From the NCBI RefSeq assembly GCF_035046485.1, contig NC_085137.1:496494772-496558771 (forward strand): a stretch of DNA of 64,000 nucleotides, read 5' to 3'. The stretch comes from Aedes albopictus (Eukaryota > Arthropoda > Insecta > Diptera > Culicidae). The notes under the pieces are model-generated. The model was not told the DNA's origin and ran no database searches. It saw only the letters and a list, made by a program, of their open reading frames with translations. How positions within the stretch are numbered: position 1 is the first letter of the stretch; every line of letters begins with the position of its first letter. Shown here piece after piece: positions 1 through 10,795 of the stretch. A program made the position numbers and the translations under genes.

Positions 1-1516
1 AGGCCACTTCGTGTAGGCGTCGACGACTATGAAGAAATAGGAGCCAAGGAACGGGCCCGCGAAATCCGCGTGAACTCTCTGGAAAGGTACGGTCGCTGGC
101 TCCCATGGATGTGGCAGAACCTTCGCTGGTGCAGGACGTACAGCTTGGCAATCCGCGCAGTTTGAAATCATGGACTCGATGTCGTGATCAATTCCCATCC
201 ACCAACAGAATCCTCTTGCTAGTGATTTTGTACGCGTGACGCCGAAGTGAGTCGAGTGAAGCTCCTTCATTACCCGTTCTCGAAGCGGACTTGGAACGTA
301 CACACGTATTCCTCGCAGCAAACATCCGTTCTGGATCGAAAACTCCGACTGATCTATTCCAAAACGATCTTTTCCCTCGACAGCTTGTCCGTGCCGCAGC
401 CCCTGCATCAGGTTTCGCACGATTCGGTCTTCCGATGTTGCCTGCGACAACTCATCTGCAGTTAACGGTAGAGCGTCAATCTGGTTCATTTCCACCACGT
501 CCGATTCTTCCACGACGTTTTCCGGAACGGATTGCTTGAGTGGACATCGGGACATAGCATCGGCATTCGCATGATCGACGGACTTCCGGAACCGAACTTC
601 GTAGTCAAAGGACTGCAGAAACGTAGCGTAATGTTGCATCCTCAATGCGGACATCACTGGCAACCCTTTGTGTTCATTGAAAATCTTCGAAATCGCATGG
701 TTATCCGTCACCAGGATGAATCTTCGCCCGTACAAGTACTGGAAGAACTTTTTGACACCGAAGATGATGGCGTAAGCCTCTTTGTCGACCTGCATATACT
801 TTTGTTGTGTCTGGTTCAGTGTCTGAGATGCAAACTGTATTGGCCGTTCAGAACCATCCGGGTAGACGTGGCTCAAAACGGCTCCCACGCCGTACGGTGA
901 AGCGTCCGTAGCCAGGACTAACGGCAACTCCGGCGAGTAATGCACCAAACACCTCTCCGACTGCATCTGCTGCTTGACAGCGCTGAAGGAACGTTCACAT
1001 TCTTTCGTCCACTTGAAGTCAACCGCATCCTTCAACAAGTTGTTCAACGGATACAGCGTGCTACTCAAATTGTCGAAAAAGCGGCCGTAGTAATTGACGA
1101 AACCTACGAATGATCGCACTTCGTCCTTATTCCGGGGTCGCGGCATCTCCTGGATTGCATCCATCTTCTTCGGCATCTTGTGAACCCCCTCCCGATCGAG
1201 GAGATATCCACAGTATTCGATACGGTCGACGAAAAACTCGCACTTCTGCTTATTTACCCGGATATTGTAGTGGTCCAACCTACGCAGCACTTCTTCCAAG
1301 CGAGCCAGATGAATCGCATCGGTCGGCCCTGTGACCTTAATATCGTCTAAGAATACGGTAACACCTTCGATTCCTTGGAGGATGATCTCGATCTGGCGTT
1401 GCCATATTGCGGGAGCGGACGAAATACCGTACATGAGACGATTTGGACGATATAGCCCTCGGTGCGTATTCAACGTTAGAATCTCTCGGTCTTCCGGGGC
1501 AACTTCCAACTGGAGA
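1..1516 (-). CDS. Gypsy RT (C-terminal part), RNase H and integrase start
   Basis: On the minus strand this stretch continues the polyprotein after the MITE. I read it in one frame to the window edge and saw no stop in the segments translated. It contains the RT catalytic box FLDD at about 1345-1356 (normally [FY]xDD), followed by the RT thumb, an RNase H region with the ATDASPYGVGAVL-type motif near 870-905, and a connection region with TDNHAISKIF near 690. The integrase zinc-binding region follows (HSTHFGVTRT near 245-275), then the start of the integrase core at the left edge. Catalytic residues up to the cut are present. The coding frame on the two sides of the insertion is compatible once the target duplication is taken into account, so the break is the insertion alone. 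Confidence 0.85.
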
Positions 1517-1908
1517 CAGTGTTGGTAAAAACTCAAATTCTCAAATCTCATGCTTGAGTTGTTTCACGCGCGATTCTTGACTCGCCAAACTCACCGCCGA
1601 AAAAATCATGCATGAGTTGACTCACGATTTCACTCATTGCGTTATTTCTTGGTGTTCTTATTATGTACATCGAAGTTTTTAGGATTATATGATAGAACAA
1701 AAGCAAACCTATCGTACAACAACATTGGATGTCGTTCAAATTGATTTGGATTCGTTTTACAAGCGATCGAGATTTCGGCGCTTGACTCGTGAGAGCGAGA
1801 TTTTGCATGAAAATCTCGCGCGTGAGAAAATGATTCAGAATCGCGTGCGAGTTTGCTCACGCAGGAGCGTTTCATGAGTGTGCTTTGAGTGTGATTTTAC
1901 CAACACTG
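1517..1908. mobile_element. hAT-type MITE inside the gypsy RT domain
   Basis: Terminal inverted repeats are CAGTGTTGGTAAAA at 1517-1530 and TTTTACCAACACTG at 1895-1908. They are flanked by a perfect 8-bp target duplication ACTGGAGA (1509-1516 and 1909-1916). An 8-bp duplication with a terminus beginning CAGTG is the hallmark of the hAT superfamily. The 392-bp interior has no transposase, so it is non-autonomous. Confidence 0.92.
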
Positions 1909-3742
1909 ACTGGAGATACGCTTGAACAAGGTCGATCTTAGAAAACTTCTCGCCACCGGCAAGAGACACAAACAGCTCGTCAACAGTAGGTAGAGGATGT
2001 CGATCGACCTTCAGGATGGGGTTCACCGTCTGTTTGTAATCCCCGCATATTCTGACTCGGTTCTCTGATTTCCTAACCGGAACAATAGGAGTTGCCCAGT
2101 TACTGTTGTCTACCTTGGTTAGGACGCCCTCGGAGACCAACTTGTCCAGTTCATCCTCCACTGCCTTTTGCAAATTGAAAGGGACCTTCCGCGCCTTCAG
2201 AAAAACCGGAGTCGCATTCGGCTTCAAAGTGAGACGAGCCTGCACAGAAGAAATTTTACCGATCGAATCTTCGAAAACCTTTCCGTAAGTCTGGAAAAGT
2301 TCATTCAATGCAAAAGACGGAGACGCCGCAGGTGGGTTGATCGAGTGGACTGTGGATGTGTTCCGCAACACAGAATTCCAATCGACCGCAAGAACCTTCA
2401 ACCACTCACGGCCCAATAGAGGATGCTTCCCAGAGTCAACAACGTACAGCGGCAGACGCGATTTCGATCCGTTGAATTCCACGTCCGCATCTAGCACCCC
2501 TTTGACGCGAATGTCGGTGTTGCAGTAGCTGACAAGATTCACGTCACTATTTCGTAGAACCATTCCACGGAAGCATTCGTTATAGCACTGGAAGTTGATT
2601 ATGCTGACCGGGCTTCCCGTATCGACCTCGAAGCGCATCTCGACACCGCAAACCTTCACCGGCAGCCACATTTTTCCTTCCAACGATCGTGATTCCACTG
2701 TACAAATCTCCCCAACAACAATATCCCCACCAGAAGCAGCATCAGATCTTCCTGCGTCTTCACGAAGTTCAATGTAACTTGTCCGCGCTGAACCCGGCTT
2801 CGGACCATGCCGGCTGCTATCCCCTTTGTTCGCAGCAGATTTCTTCATACAAACACGCTCAAGGTGTCCTTTTATTTTACAGAAAGAACACACTGTGTTT
2901 TGGTGCCGGCATTTCTTCGCCAGGTGTGATTTATCGCCACAGCGATAGCAGTGTAGGTCACCCGCGGACTTGCCTGCTGCGTGACTCGATCCTCCCACTT
3001 TCTTATGCTTAGGCTTACCTGGTGGTTGTTGTAGGGCATGTACTTCCTGTTTGGCGAGAGCTCCTTCGATTTCGGCTCCTCCCTTGAGAGACAACTCCAT
3101 TCCGACGGCAATGTCCCTCGCCTCCGTCAGCGTCAACACACGTCGCTCCAGTAGGCGGCTCCGGATGTCGTTCCGCTTCATCCCAAACACAAGCTGATTC
3201 CTCAAAGCGGTCTCCAGGTAGTTCCCGAAATTACAGGTTACGGCTATCCTTCGCAAAGCAACAAGGTACTCATCGATTGTCTCGTCCGGGGAACTAGCGT
3301 TCTTGTCCCCCTGCCGACGGCATTTGAACCTAAAGTTCTCGCTAATTTCGAGGGGCTGGGGATTGAAATGTCCCTCGAGCACATCGACAATCTGTTGGTA
3401 CGTCATGTTGCGCAGGTTTCGTGGAGCCACTTTATCACAGGCAATGTCGTACGTGTCGGGACCCATCAAATGCAGCAGCAAATTTCTACGACGCAATTCT
3501 TCCGCACCGATCCCGTAGATGACGAACGCTGTCTCTAACCTCTCCACCCATCGCGCCCACCGAATCTTCTTCCGATCGAAGGCGTCGATGTGGAAGTTTG
3601 GTGGCGGAGCACCAGGGTTCACTTGCGGAGCACCTCCTTGTGGCTGTTGCGCCATCCTCGTCGGCCAAAACTGTTGTATCGGCGGAGAGAAGACGATCGG
3701 ACGCGGAGTAAAAGTAAGAACGTTCGGACTCGGTACAAACAC
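1909..3742 (-). CDS. Gypsy Gag-protease-RT polyprotein, N-terminal part
   Basis: This is the first half of the gypsy polyprotein, from the Met at 3742 to the point where the MITE splits the RT domain. In order it shows a Gag region; two CCHC zinc knuckles (CYRCGDKSHLAKKC at about residue 265, CSFCKIKGHLERVC at about 285); a retropepsin active site (EVDTGSPVSI at about 380); and the RT N-terminus with the first catalytic Asp in FSKIDLVQAYLQ at about 605. Gag, protease and RT are in one frame with no visible frameshift signal. A downstream Met (MAQQPQGG, residue 30) is an alternative start. After 1909 the frame runs into the MITE and ends in unrelated residues at a stop near 1835. The encoded proteins act in reverse transcription and packaging of the element's own RNA. 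Confidence 0.88.
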
Positions 3743-3837
3743 GTTTAATAATGATCAGTTCAAGTTTGGTTGGTAATACATGTCAAAGAGTCAAAGTATG
3801 TATAGTGATAGGTAGAACATTACACTGAGAAATTATG

Positions 3838-5782
3838 ACACCCCCACTTTATTTAATGTGTATACAGCGGCTCTACACAATATGTTTGAAAATGACGAAA
3901 TATTAATTCAGTTTGCAGATGATTTTGCTTTGATAATAAAAGAAAAAAACCTAGAAAAATTAAACAATAAAACTCAACATGCAGTCAATATTATATTCAG
4001 AGAACTAGAAAAGTTAAACTTTAGTGTAAACCCTCAAAAAACAAAAGCCATACTTTTTCAAAATAGTAACAATATGCTAGATCTAAAAGTTAATAATATA
4101 GAAATAGAAACAGTTAAATCGCACCCCTATCTTGGAATAACTTGGGATAGATATATGAGCTTCGGTATACACATTAAAAACACAAAACTTAAAATAATAG
4201 ACAGACTTAACATGATCAAAGTAATAAACGGTTTAAAACAAGGAGCCCATCCACAAACTATGGTTTTGATTTACAACACAATTTTTCGTAGTGTAATGGA
4301 GTACGGAGCTTCAATCTTCAACAATGCACGAAAGACAAACAAAAAATTGTTGAGCACAATTAATAATCAAGGTCTACGTAAAATAACCGGCTGCACCAAA
4401 ACTACTCCTTTGAATTCTCTGATTGCAGTTGCCGCAACTCAAACTTTGGAAGATAGACATGAATTAGTTACCTGTAAAGAAATAGCAAGATCCATATTTA
4501 ACAAAAACCTAGTTGCTACACAGTTATTATCATTAAATGAAGGGACTGATAACGATAAATTATCATACATGGAATCAATTTTCATTAAAGAACAAGCCAT
4601 TTTCAAAGTTATATCACCTCTTACGACTATTGATAGTAGTATACCCAAGATCGAAATATTTCCTGAATTAGACTCCATTAAATCGTCGAAAAATACTACA
4701 AATCCGATTAAACTAAAACAAGCTGCACTATATCTTTTTAATGGTAAATACAAAAATAGGCCAAAAATATTTACAGATGCTTCTAAAATAAATAAGCAAT
4801 GTGGAATAGGTATTTACAATGCTTACAATAACAATAGATACTCATTCAAACTAGAAACAGAGACATGTATTACAAAAGCAGAATTATTAGCCATAGATAA
4901 AGCACTTTCTTTAATTGATGAAGAACAAACAAATTTAGCTGTTATTTATACCGATTCTAAGTCATCTTGTTTGATAATCGATTCTGGTCAACATTCTAGA
5001 CAAACATCAAAATTAGTAAAACAAATTATAGATAAAGCTTCTAAGTGGAACGTAACAATACAATGGATACCTAGTCATATCAATATTATAGGTAATGAAA
5101 TAGCTGATAGACTTGCAAAGTTTGCTCTTACTGGTAACTCGATCATTTCTAACTGCATACTACTTTCAGATGCCTTTATTTTGTTTAGAGAAAAATCAAT
5201 TGAAAACACGAATCTGTGGTACCGAGAATATTCAACTGAGAAGGGCAAAACATTTTTCCAGTTTCAACAATCAATTAACAAAGAAGCATGGTATTTCAAT
5301 AAAAATTTTACAAATCAGAATGTAAGATTGCTGAATAGACTAATAACAGGGCATGATTACTCTAAATTTTGGAAAGCAAAAATGAAATTAGTTGACGATG
5401 AAATGTGTGAAATCTGTGACGAACCTGAAAATGGAGAGCACGTTGTGTTACATTGTGTGAAATACGGAATGACGCGATCGAAATACTCATTTGATTGCAA
5501 GTTTCGTAGTTTAATTGATCTGTTCAAAAGTAAATCTATCGATACTCTTCTAGATGTGTGCAAATTTTTGAAAGACATTAATGTAGACATTTAATTTCCT
5601 GTAGCTTATTTGACTGATCTTATCATTGGTGATGGTTGATAGAGGGAAACGGGGGAGCCTTGTACTTAGTGGAACGCCTGAGTACAACTCTCGCTAATAA
5701 CCACAGGGCATTATAGTCTTTGCCACTCTGCCCTTAAACGAACTGTCGGTGACAGTTCCAGAGATAAAGAAGAAGAAGAAGA
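3838..5782 (+). mobile_element. 5'-truncated non-LTR retrotransposon with RNase H (I-like)
   Basis: The element starts abruptly inside the RT domain (just upstream of a PTLFNVYTAAL motif) and ends in a short GAA-rich 3' tail at about 5765-5782 after a roughly 190-bp 3' UTR. Its base composition is much more AT-rich than the neighbouring gypsy element. 5' truncation is typical of target-primed reverse transcription. I found no clear target duplication. Confidence 0.88.
3843..5594 (+). CDS. Non-LTR ORF2 fragment: RT C-terminus, RNase H, Cys-rich end
   Basis: An uninterrupted frame of about 580 codons. Near the start is the RT catalytic box FADD (about 3912-3923). The middle carries a complete RNase H domain with the acidic residues in context: TDASKI at about 4780, AELLAIDKAL at about 4880, YTDSKSS at about 4950 and GNEIADRLAK at about 5090. 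The C-terminus has a CEICDEPENGEHVVLHC cysteine/histidine cluster near 5410-5460, as in the I/LOA/Jockey group. The N-terminal endonuclease and first RT motifs are missing through 5' truncation, so this copy cannot move itself. The open frame indicates recent insertion. Confidence 0.87.
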   Translation, partial: PTLFNVYTAALHNMFENDEILIQFADDFALIIKEKNLEKLNNKTQHAVNIIFRELEKLNFSVNPQKTKAILFQNSNNMLDLKVNNIEIETVKSHPYLGITWDRYMSFGIHIKNTKLKIIDRLNMIKVINGLKQGAHPQTMVLIYNTIFRSVMEYGASIFNNARKTNKKLLSTINNQGLRKITGCTKTTPLNSLIAVAATQTLEDRHELVTCKEIARSIFNKNLVATQLLSLNEGTDNDKLSYMESIFIKEQAIFKVISPLTTIDSSIPKIEIFPELDSIKSSKNTTNPIKLKQAALYLFNGKYKNRPKIFTDASKINKQCGIGIYNAYNNNRYSFKLETETCITKAELLAIDKALSLIDEEQTNLAVIYTDSKSSCLIIDSGQHSRQTSKLVKQIIDKASKWNVTIQWIPSHINIIGNEIADRLAKFALTGNSIISNCILLSDAFILFREKSIENTNLWYREYSTEKGKTFFQFQQSINKEAWYFNKNFTNQNVRLLNRLITGHDYSKFWKAKMKLVDDEMCEICDEPENGEHVVLHCVKYGMTRSKYSFDCKFRSLIDLFKSKSIDTLLDVCKFLKDINVDI

Positions 5783-5996
5783 GTTTTAGCTTCTTTCACC
5801 CACTGCTTTTATTAGTTTCGTTGGAAAGCCATGTTCTGAGTCAACTTCTCACACTGTCTCTCAAAGCTGTTTTCTTTTCACCAAAGTCATAGCCAGTTTT
5901 TTGCTAAGGGGGGGGGGGGGTCGATGGCGAACACTCTTAGCTAATTTATACCTACTACCTTTTATAACTAAACGAAACACGATGCAATTGAATATA
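5783..5996. other. Unassigned AT-rich spacer with a G run
   Basis: No gene or repeat recognised. It contains a run of 12 or more G residues near 5909-5921. Confidence 0.4.
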
Positions 5997-6207
5997 CAGT
6001 CAAGATTCGTTATACACGGTGGGTGATACTTTACGCCCAAAGCGATTTTTCGGCTGCCTTACATCCGATTGAGCTCATTTTTTGTGTGTAGTTGCGGCAT
6101 ATCGTAAACTAATCACCTTCCAAAAATGAGCTGAATTGGCTGAAAAACAACAGAGAAATTGCGGTGGGCGTAAAGTAAGTAGCACCGTATATAACGAATC
6201 CTAACTG
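5997..6207. mobile_element. TA-flanked MITE, Tc1/mariner-like ends
   Basis: A 25-bp imperfect terminal inverted repeat (left CAGTCAAGATTCGTTATACA, right its near complement ending at 6207) with TA dinucleotides immediately outside (5995-5996 and 6208-6209). CAGT ends plus TA are typical of Tc1/mariner derivatives. The element is 211 bp and has no coding capacity. Confidence 0.85.
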
Positions 6208-6295
6208 TAATAACATTATATGCTAAAAGCACAAATCTGCACAAATCAGCGTGGTGCTAGTAGTGGTGATAATTTATGTAAGAAATTGTGCCATA

Positions 6296-6520
6296 GGGTA
6301 TCGCGCTACTTGGGCGGTGGTTTTCTTTGTCTGTTATTTTCGTCTGTTTTCCACTGTAACTCGGTCAATTTTGAACCGATTGACTTGAAATTTTGTACAT
6401 GGGTAGATACTATACCTATCTCACCGCATTCCAAGAATTGTGTCAATTGGTTCAAATTTGACTGAGTTATAGTGGAAAACAGACGAATATAGAAGCCACC
6501 GCCCAAGTAGCGCGATTCCC
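6296..6520. mobile_element. TA-flanked MITE with GGGTATCGCGC ends
   Basis: Terminal inverted repeats of about 28 bp (GGGTATCGCGCTACTTGGGC on the left; its near complement ending CGCGATTCCC on the right) are flanked by TA at 6294-6295 and 6521-6522. The core is a second inverted repeat built from an AACTCRGTCAATTTTGAACC motif, which also occurs in the MITE at 30819-31029. Confidence 0.85.
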
Positions 6521-6522
6521 TA

Positions 6523-7240
6523 TTTCTTCTGGCGCTATTTATTTATTTTTTTGTTCATATCCACAAAACTTTCGTAAAAAAACATAGTTGAACTTTGAGC
6601 TGAACTCTTTTGCAAATTAAGAACTAACTAAGACTAACCCAAGATTTTCTTCATGATTAACTTAAACTTTTTTTCCAACATATTGGAAACCAGTCCGAAG
6701 ATTTTTTGAAAATAATGTCTTCCATGACTAATTCAAGTTCTTTCAAACTTCATGAACTTTTAGTGCCAACTCGTTGGTGATCGTTACAAGGATGGCCCTT
6801 CTTTGTTGAGTTGAAGCACTTATCCATGTTCCGGACTATAGGCCATGCCCCCAGGGAAGTGGCCAATTACCGACATGAAACAAACCCTAGCATGCGACCT
6901 ATCATAGCTCTTGAATTCCCAGTGCCAGCTCGTTGGTAACCATTACAAGGATGACCTTTCTATGTAGAACAACTTGGCCATGCTCCAGACTAGGAGCATT
7001 CATGCTGAAAAACTCCTACAGGAACAACTTGGAGAAAAAAAAATCTCAAGATATATTTCTATAAGAATCGAAAAACGAACTTAAGACGGAATTTATGGAT
7101 AAATTTCTGAACATATCCGTTGATGAACTCGTACAAGAGTTAGTTGAAGAAAAAAGATTAATTGGAAAAAATTGAGAAATAATTTCTGTATTACTTTTTG
7201 GAGAATTTCCTGACTCCTGTATCCTCTCAAAATATCTTAA
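6523..7240. repeat. Spacer with a degenerate ~160-bp tandem duplication
   Basis: The segment near 6763 (GTGCCAACTCGTTGGTGATC) recurs in altered form near 6922 (GTGCCAGCTCGTTGGTAACC), and both are followed by a matching CCTTTCT stretch. This gives two degenerate copies about 160 bp apart. No gene was recognised in the rest. Confidence 0.5.
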
Positions 7241-7244
7241 AGAG

Positions 7245-8885
7245 TGCTAATACAAAACGCTGGAGAAATTCCTCTAAAAATCTCTAGAGGAATACCTGGA
7301 GGGATTTCGGCTGGAATGCCTAGGGGGATTCCTGAAGAAATGCCTGGAACTCCTAGAGGAATTATTCGAGGGATCCTGAATGAATCCCTGGAGGAATTCT
7401 TGGAGGAAATTCCTGGACGAGTTCCTGTAGAAATACCTGAAAAATACCTAGAAGAATTTTTGAAGGCATCCATGGAGGATTTCCTGGTAAAGTTCCTCGA
7501 GGATTTGTTTTGGAAAATTCTGAAGAAACTGCTGGAGGAATGGCTGGAGAAATCCTCGCAAGAATCCTAGGAGAATTCTCTGGAGGAGAAATTCGAGGAG
7601 AGGATTTTCTGGAGAAATCCTCGGAGGAGTTACTGAAGAAATCACAGAAGAAATTCTTGAAAAAAAAAACCTGAAGGGATTCCTAGAGGAATTCCTGGAT
7701 TAAATTCTGAAGGAATCCCTAAAGGAATGCCTGGAGGAATCCCTGGACGAATACCTGGAAGAATTCTTGGAGGAGTTCCTGAAGGAGTCCCTGGAGGACT
7801 ACCTGGAGGAATTCTTGAAGGAACTGGTATTGGAATGCCTGTAGGAATCCCTGAAGCAATTTTTGGATGAATGCCTGAAAAAATCCCTGGAGGAATTCCT
7901 GAAGGAATTGTTAAATAAGATCTTGGAGGAATTCTTGTTAGAATCGCTGATGAAAGCCCTAGAGGAACCCTTTGAGTAATTCCTAGAGGAATCTCTGCCT
8001 GGAAGAATTCCTGGAGGAATTCTCGGATAAATTTCTAGAGACATTACTGTATGAATTTCTGGAGAAACCTCTAGAAAAATCCCTGGAAGAATTACTGGAG
8101 GGATATCTAGAGAAACTTTTGAAGAAATCTTTACAGCAATTCCTGAAGGAATCCCAGGAGGATTTTCTGAAGAAATGCCAGGAGGAAGTGCTGAAGAAAT
8201 TGCAGAAGGAATTTTCAGAAAAATCCTGAAGGAATCCTAAGAAGAGTTCGTGGGTGAACCACCTGGACCATCGATGGGTGATCTCCTAGAGGAATCCCTG
8301 TAGCAGTTCCTGAAGTAACCTCTGAAGGAATTCCAAAAGAAACCCCAGGATGAATCCTGGAAACAATTTCAAGACGAATTCCTAAGGGAGTCCCTTAACA
8401 ATTCCTGTAGGAATTTCGGATTGAAGTCCTGGTGAATAATCTGTGGTGTAGTTCCTGAAAGAAACCCTGAAGAAATTCCCGAATGAAGCTCTGCAAGAAA
8501 TCCTGAGGGAATCCCTAGAGGAATACCTGGAGGACTTTCTGAGGAATCCCGGAAGCAATCCCATGAGGGATTTCTTAGGATATCCAGGATATCCCAGGAG
8601 AGCTTTCTAAACGAATTCCTGGAAGAATTTCTGTAGTAATCCTTAGAAAAAAAAATCTGAAGGATCCTTATCTACAGTAATCTCTGGACGAATTATAGAA
8701 GGAATCCTCAGATGGACTCCTAAAGGATTAGTGTGTAACAATTTGAAGAAATTTCTGGATTATTTTTTTAATAATCTCTGCCAGAGATTCTCTTGTAAAA
8801 TTTTCTGGAAGAATTCCCCGAAGAAATTCCTCCAGAACTTCGAATAATTCAAGATGCAATCATTGGAACAATCTCTAGCGTAATT
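7245..8885 (+). repeat. Degenerate 12-bp minisatellite array 1 (GGAATTCCTGGA type)
   Basis: About 1.6 kb built from diverged copies of a 12-bp unit close to GAGGAATTCCTG, with many units one or more bases longer or shorter. GAATTC, CCTGGAGGA and CCTGAAGGA recur throughout. The long reading frames here on both strands (for example 7244-7570 and 7237-7473) are products of the repeat and should not be taken as genes. Confidence 0.9.
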
Positions 8886-8893
8886 CTTTGAAG

Positions 8894-9286
8894 CAAGGAT
8901 GGGATCATTCATTTGCAATCATTTACATTCACTTGCAAATAACTCGCTTCAGAAACATCGTAGCAAAAACTAATGTATGGAGCACTTTTTCATTTTTGTT
9001 TTATCTGAACTTTTGTAAAACAATATACTAGCGTAGCGTCAATAATTAAGTCAACAGAAGCAAACGGAACTACCCACGGCGTGAAAGTAATTTACATTGT
9101 GGAGAGTTGCTTTCACAGCTCGTTCACGAATTTGATATGCGTGTGCGACCCTAATGCTATTCGGAGAACTTTCAGATAAAACTACAAGTTTCAATTCATC
9201 CATATATTGTTTTTTGATAGAATGCTTCTGAACTGAGATATTATCAAGTGAATGTAACTCTTTGCAAATGAATGATCCCATCCCTG
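8894..9286. mobile_element. hAT-type MITE, CAAGGATGGGATCATTC ends
   Basis: Terminal inverted repeats of about 45 bp begin CAAGGATGGGATCATTCATT at 8894; the mirror copy ends at 9286. The flanks are 8-mers CTTTGAAG (8886-8893) and CTTTGAAC (9287-9294), a 7/8 target duplication. The interior resembles the hairpin element at 10425-10795. Confidence 0.8.
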
Positions 9287-9294
9287 CTTTGAAC

Positions 9295-10424
9295 GAATAT
9301 ATGGAGACATCCTGAAAAAATAGAACTTACAAGTGCTCACGTTCCAAGATCCGACTTGTCAATCGTTGTCTTTAGTTCGTTTCTTGGTCTGTTGCCGTTC
9401 AATCAATCCGTTTGCTCTATGGAAAAGGTGACCCCAAACTTTTGATCGGGAGTGCTGATTCCACAAGTTTCTTAAAAAAGGGAAGTTTCGGAAAAATAAA
9501 TCCCACCAGCTTCATAAATCTATTCTAATGTTTTATAATTTTACTCCTCTTTTTACAATCAAATAACTAACATTAAATTGTACTTGTTTCTGTATGCTTA
9601 ATGTTGTTTTTTCTTTCCTTCTTCGGTAGTTCCTCTGCCTAACTGCAACGCTAGCTATCCAATCCGCTTCGACGAATATCTACGCAAAAATCTCTCGTTA
9701 ATTTGGTTGATTTCAGACAGTTTTTTTTTTCTTCTTGTTTTATCACTCGCTCTACTAAACTCAGTCGTCAGTGCCAATAGTGCTAGCCTACAGTTGTTTT
9801 TCTTTTCTTAAATTTTGTTCTGGGCGGGGAGGGGCTGGCCTGAATGGCTGAATGGCGCAACACTTTCCGCTTTAATCGCTGCAGCTCGGATCCCGAAGGT
9901 AATGCGCGTGTGTGAAACGTAAATGTAAAAGTTCACGTAGTGTAAATTTACATTCGTCTAGATAATTGCTGTCTACTTTCGCGGTCACTTGTGATTCTGA
10001 ACTTGCTCTAGTGGGTACCCCCGAACAGTTTTGGTTTAGTCTAAAGTTTTTCTCTCTTCTCTTTTAATTTGGAAAGTCTTGAAGAATGTGTCTAACGCGA
10101 AATAGGATTGTATATTTAGGTAGTAAAACTTCTGCATGGTTAAAGAGGAATGGGACTCTATCAGCAGTTCGATGGGAAAAGGTTGTAATTACTTTTGATA
10201 AATTTCCTTTGGCATAAACGATGTGAAGAAAACGAGTATTTAGAGAAAACAGTGAAAGATTTAATCTACTTGCAGTGTTGCGTGCGATCCTGCGCATACA
10301 CTTACGCGGCCGTTTTTTGGTTATTGATGATGAATGAATACACGCTAAGGTGTTTTCAGACATGATGTTACATAGTATACATTATTATCCAGATCTTTAA
10401 CACTAAATGAAGAATTGCTCTATC
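9295..10424. other. Gene-free stretch, possibly 3' UTR of the protease gene
   Basis: Mostly unique, AT-rich sequence with pyrimidine tracts and no recognisable coding frame. It lies downstream (minus sense) of the protease stop codon at 11422 and could be its long 3' UTR. No clear minus-strand AATAAA could be chosen, so the 3' end of the transcript is unknown. Confidence 0.35.
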
Positions 10425-10795
10425 CAAGGATGGGAACACTCACTTGGAAAGAGTTATACTCACTTGCAGTTTTCTCAACTCAGAAGCGTGCAATCAAGAA
10501 ACGATGTATGGATGACTTTTACCTTGTGATTTCGTCTAAAATTTTGCCGAATAGAGTAGGGGTCGCACACGAATACCGAAGTCGTGAGGGAGCTGCGAAG
10601 CCAACTCTCCACGAGGTGAATGTAAATTACACTCACCTCGTGGAGAGTCGCTTTCACAGCTCTGACACGACCTTGGGATTCGTGTGCGACCCCTACTCTA
10701 TTCGACAAAGTTTTAGACGAAATCACATGGCAAAAGTCACCCATACATCGTTTCTTGATTGCACGCTTCTGAGAAAATAGCAAGTGAGTGTACTG
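10425..10795. mobile_element. Long hairpin (foldback) element related to the 8894 MITE
   Basis: The two halves are inverted copies of each other. The arms meet near 10627, where CTCCACGAGGTGAATG faces TACACTCACCTCGTGGAG. The outer left end CAAGGATGGGAACACTCACT matches the 8894 family, whereas the right end has lost its outermost bases. The GTGTGCGACCC...ATTCG inner segment is shared with 8894-9286. Open frames here on both strands are by-products of the inverted arms. Confidence 0.8.

Larger units (their letters stand above)
1..3837 (-). mobile_element. Ty3/gypsy LTR retrotransposon, gag-pol part, cut by the window edge
   Basis: The minus strand carries gag, protease, reverse transcriptase, RNase H and the start of integrase in one frame from 3742 down to base 1. 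The frame is interrupted only by a short transposon at 1517-1908. The left edge of the window falls just after the first integrase catalytic Asp region (motif VVDAYTKWP), so the rest of integrase and the 3' LTR lie outside. On the 5' side the element stops near 3837, where a non-LTR element begins; no 5' LTR or primer-binding site was identified between 3743 and 3837. The lack of stops in over 3.3 kb of coding sequence suggests a young copy. Confidence 0.9.

Noticed and set aside
5905..5925. G run as a quadruplex or telomere-like signal
   Set aside because: A single uninterrupted G run without spaced tracts or repetition; likely simple slippage.
7244..7570. Open frames on both strands in the GGAATTC arrays (also 14450-15905, 18600-23775, 59028-61860)
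   Set aside because: They arise from a near-palindromic repeat with few stop codons; there is no domain, no splice support, and sense and antisense frames are equally long.
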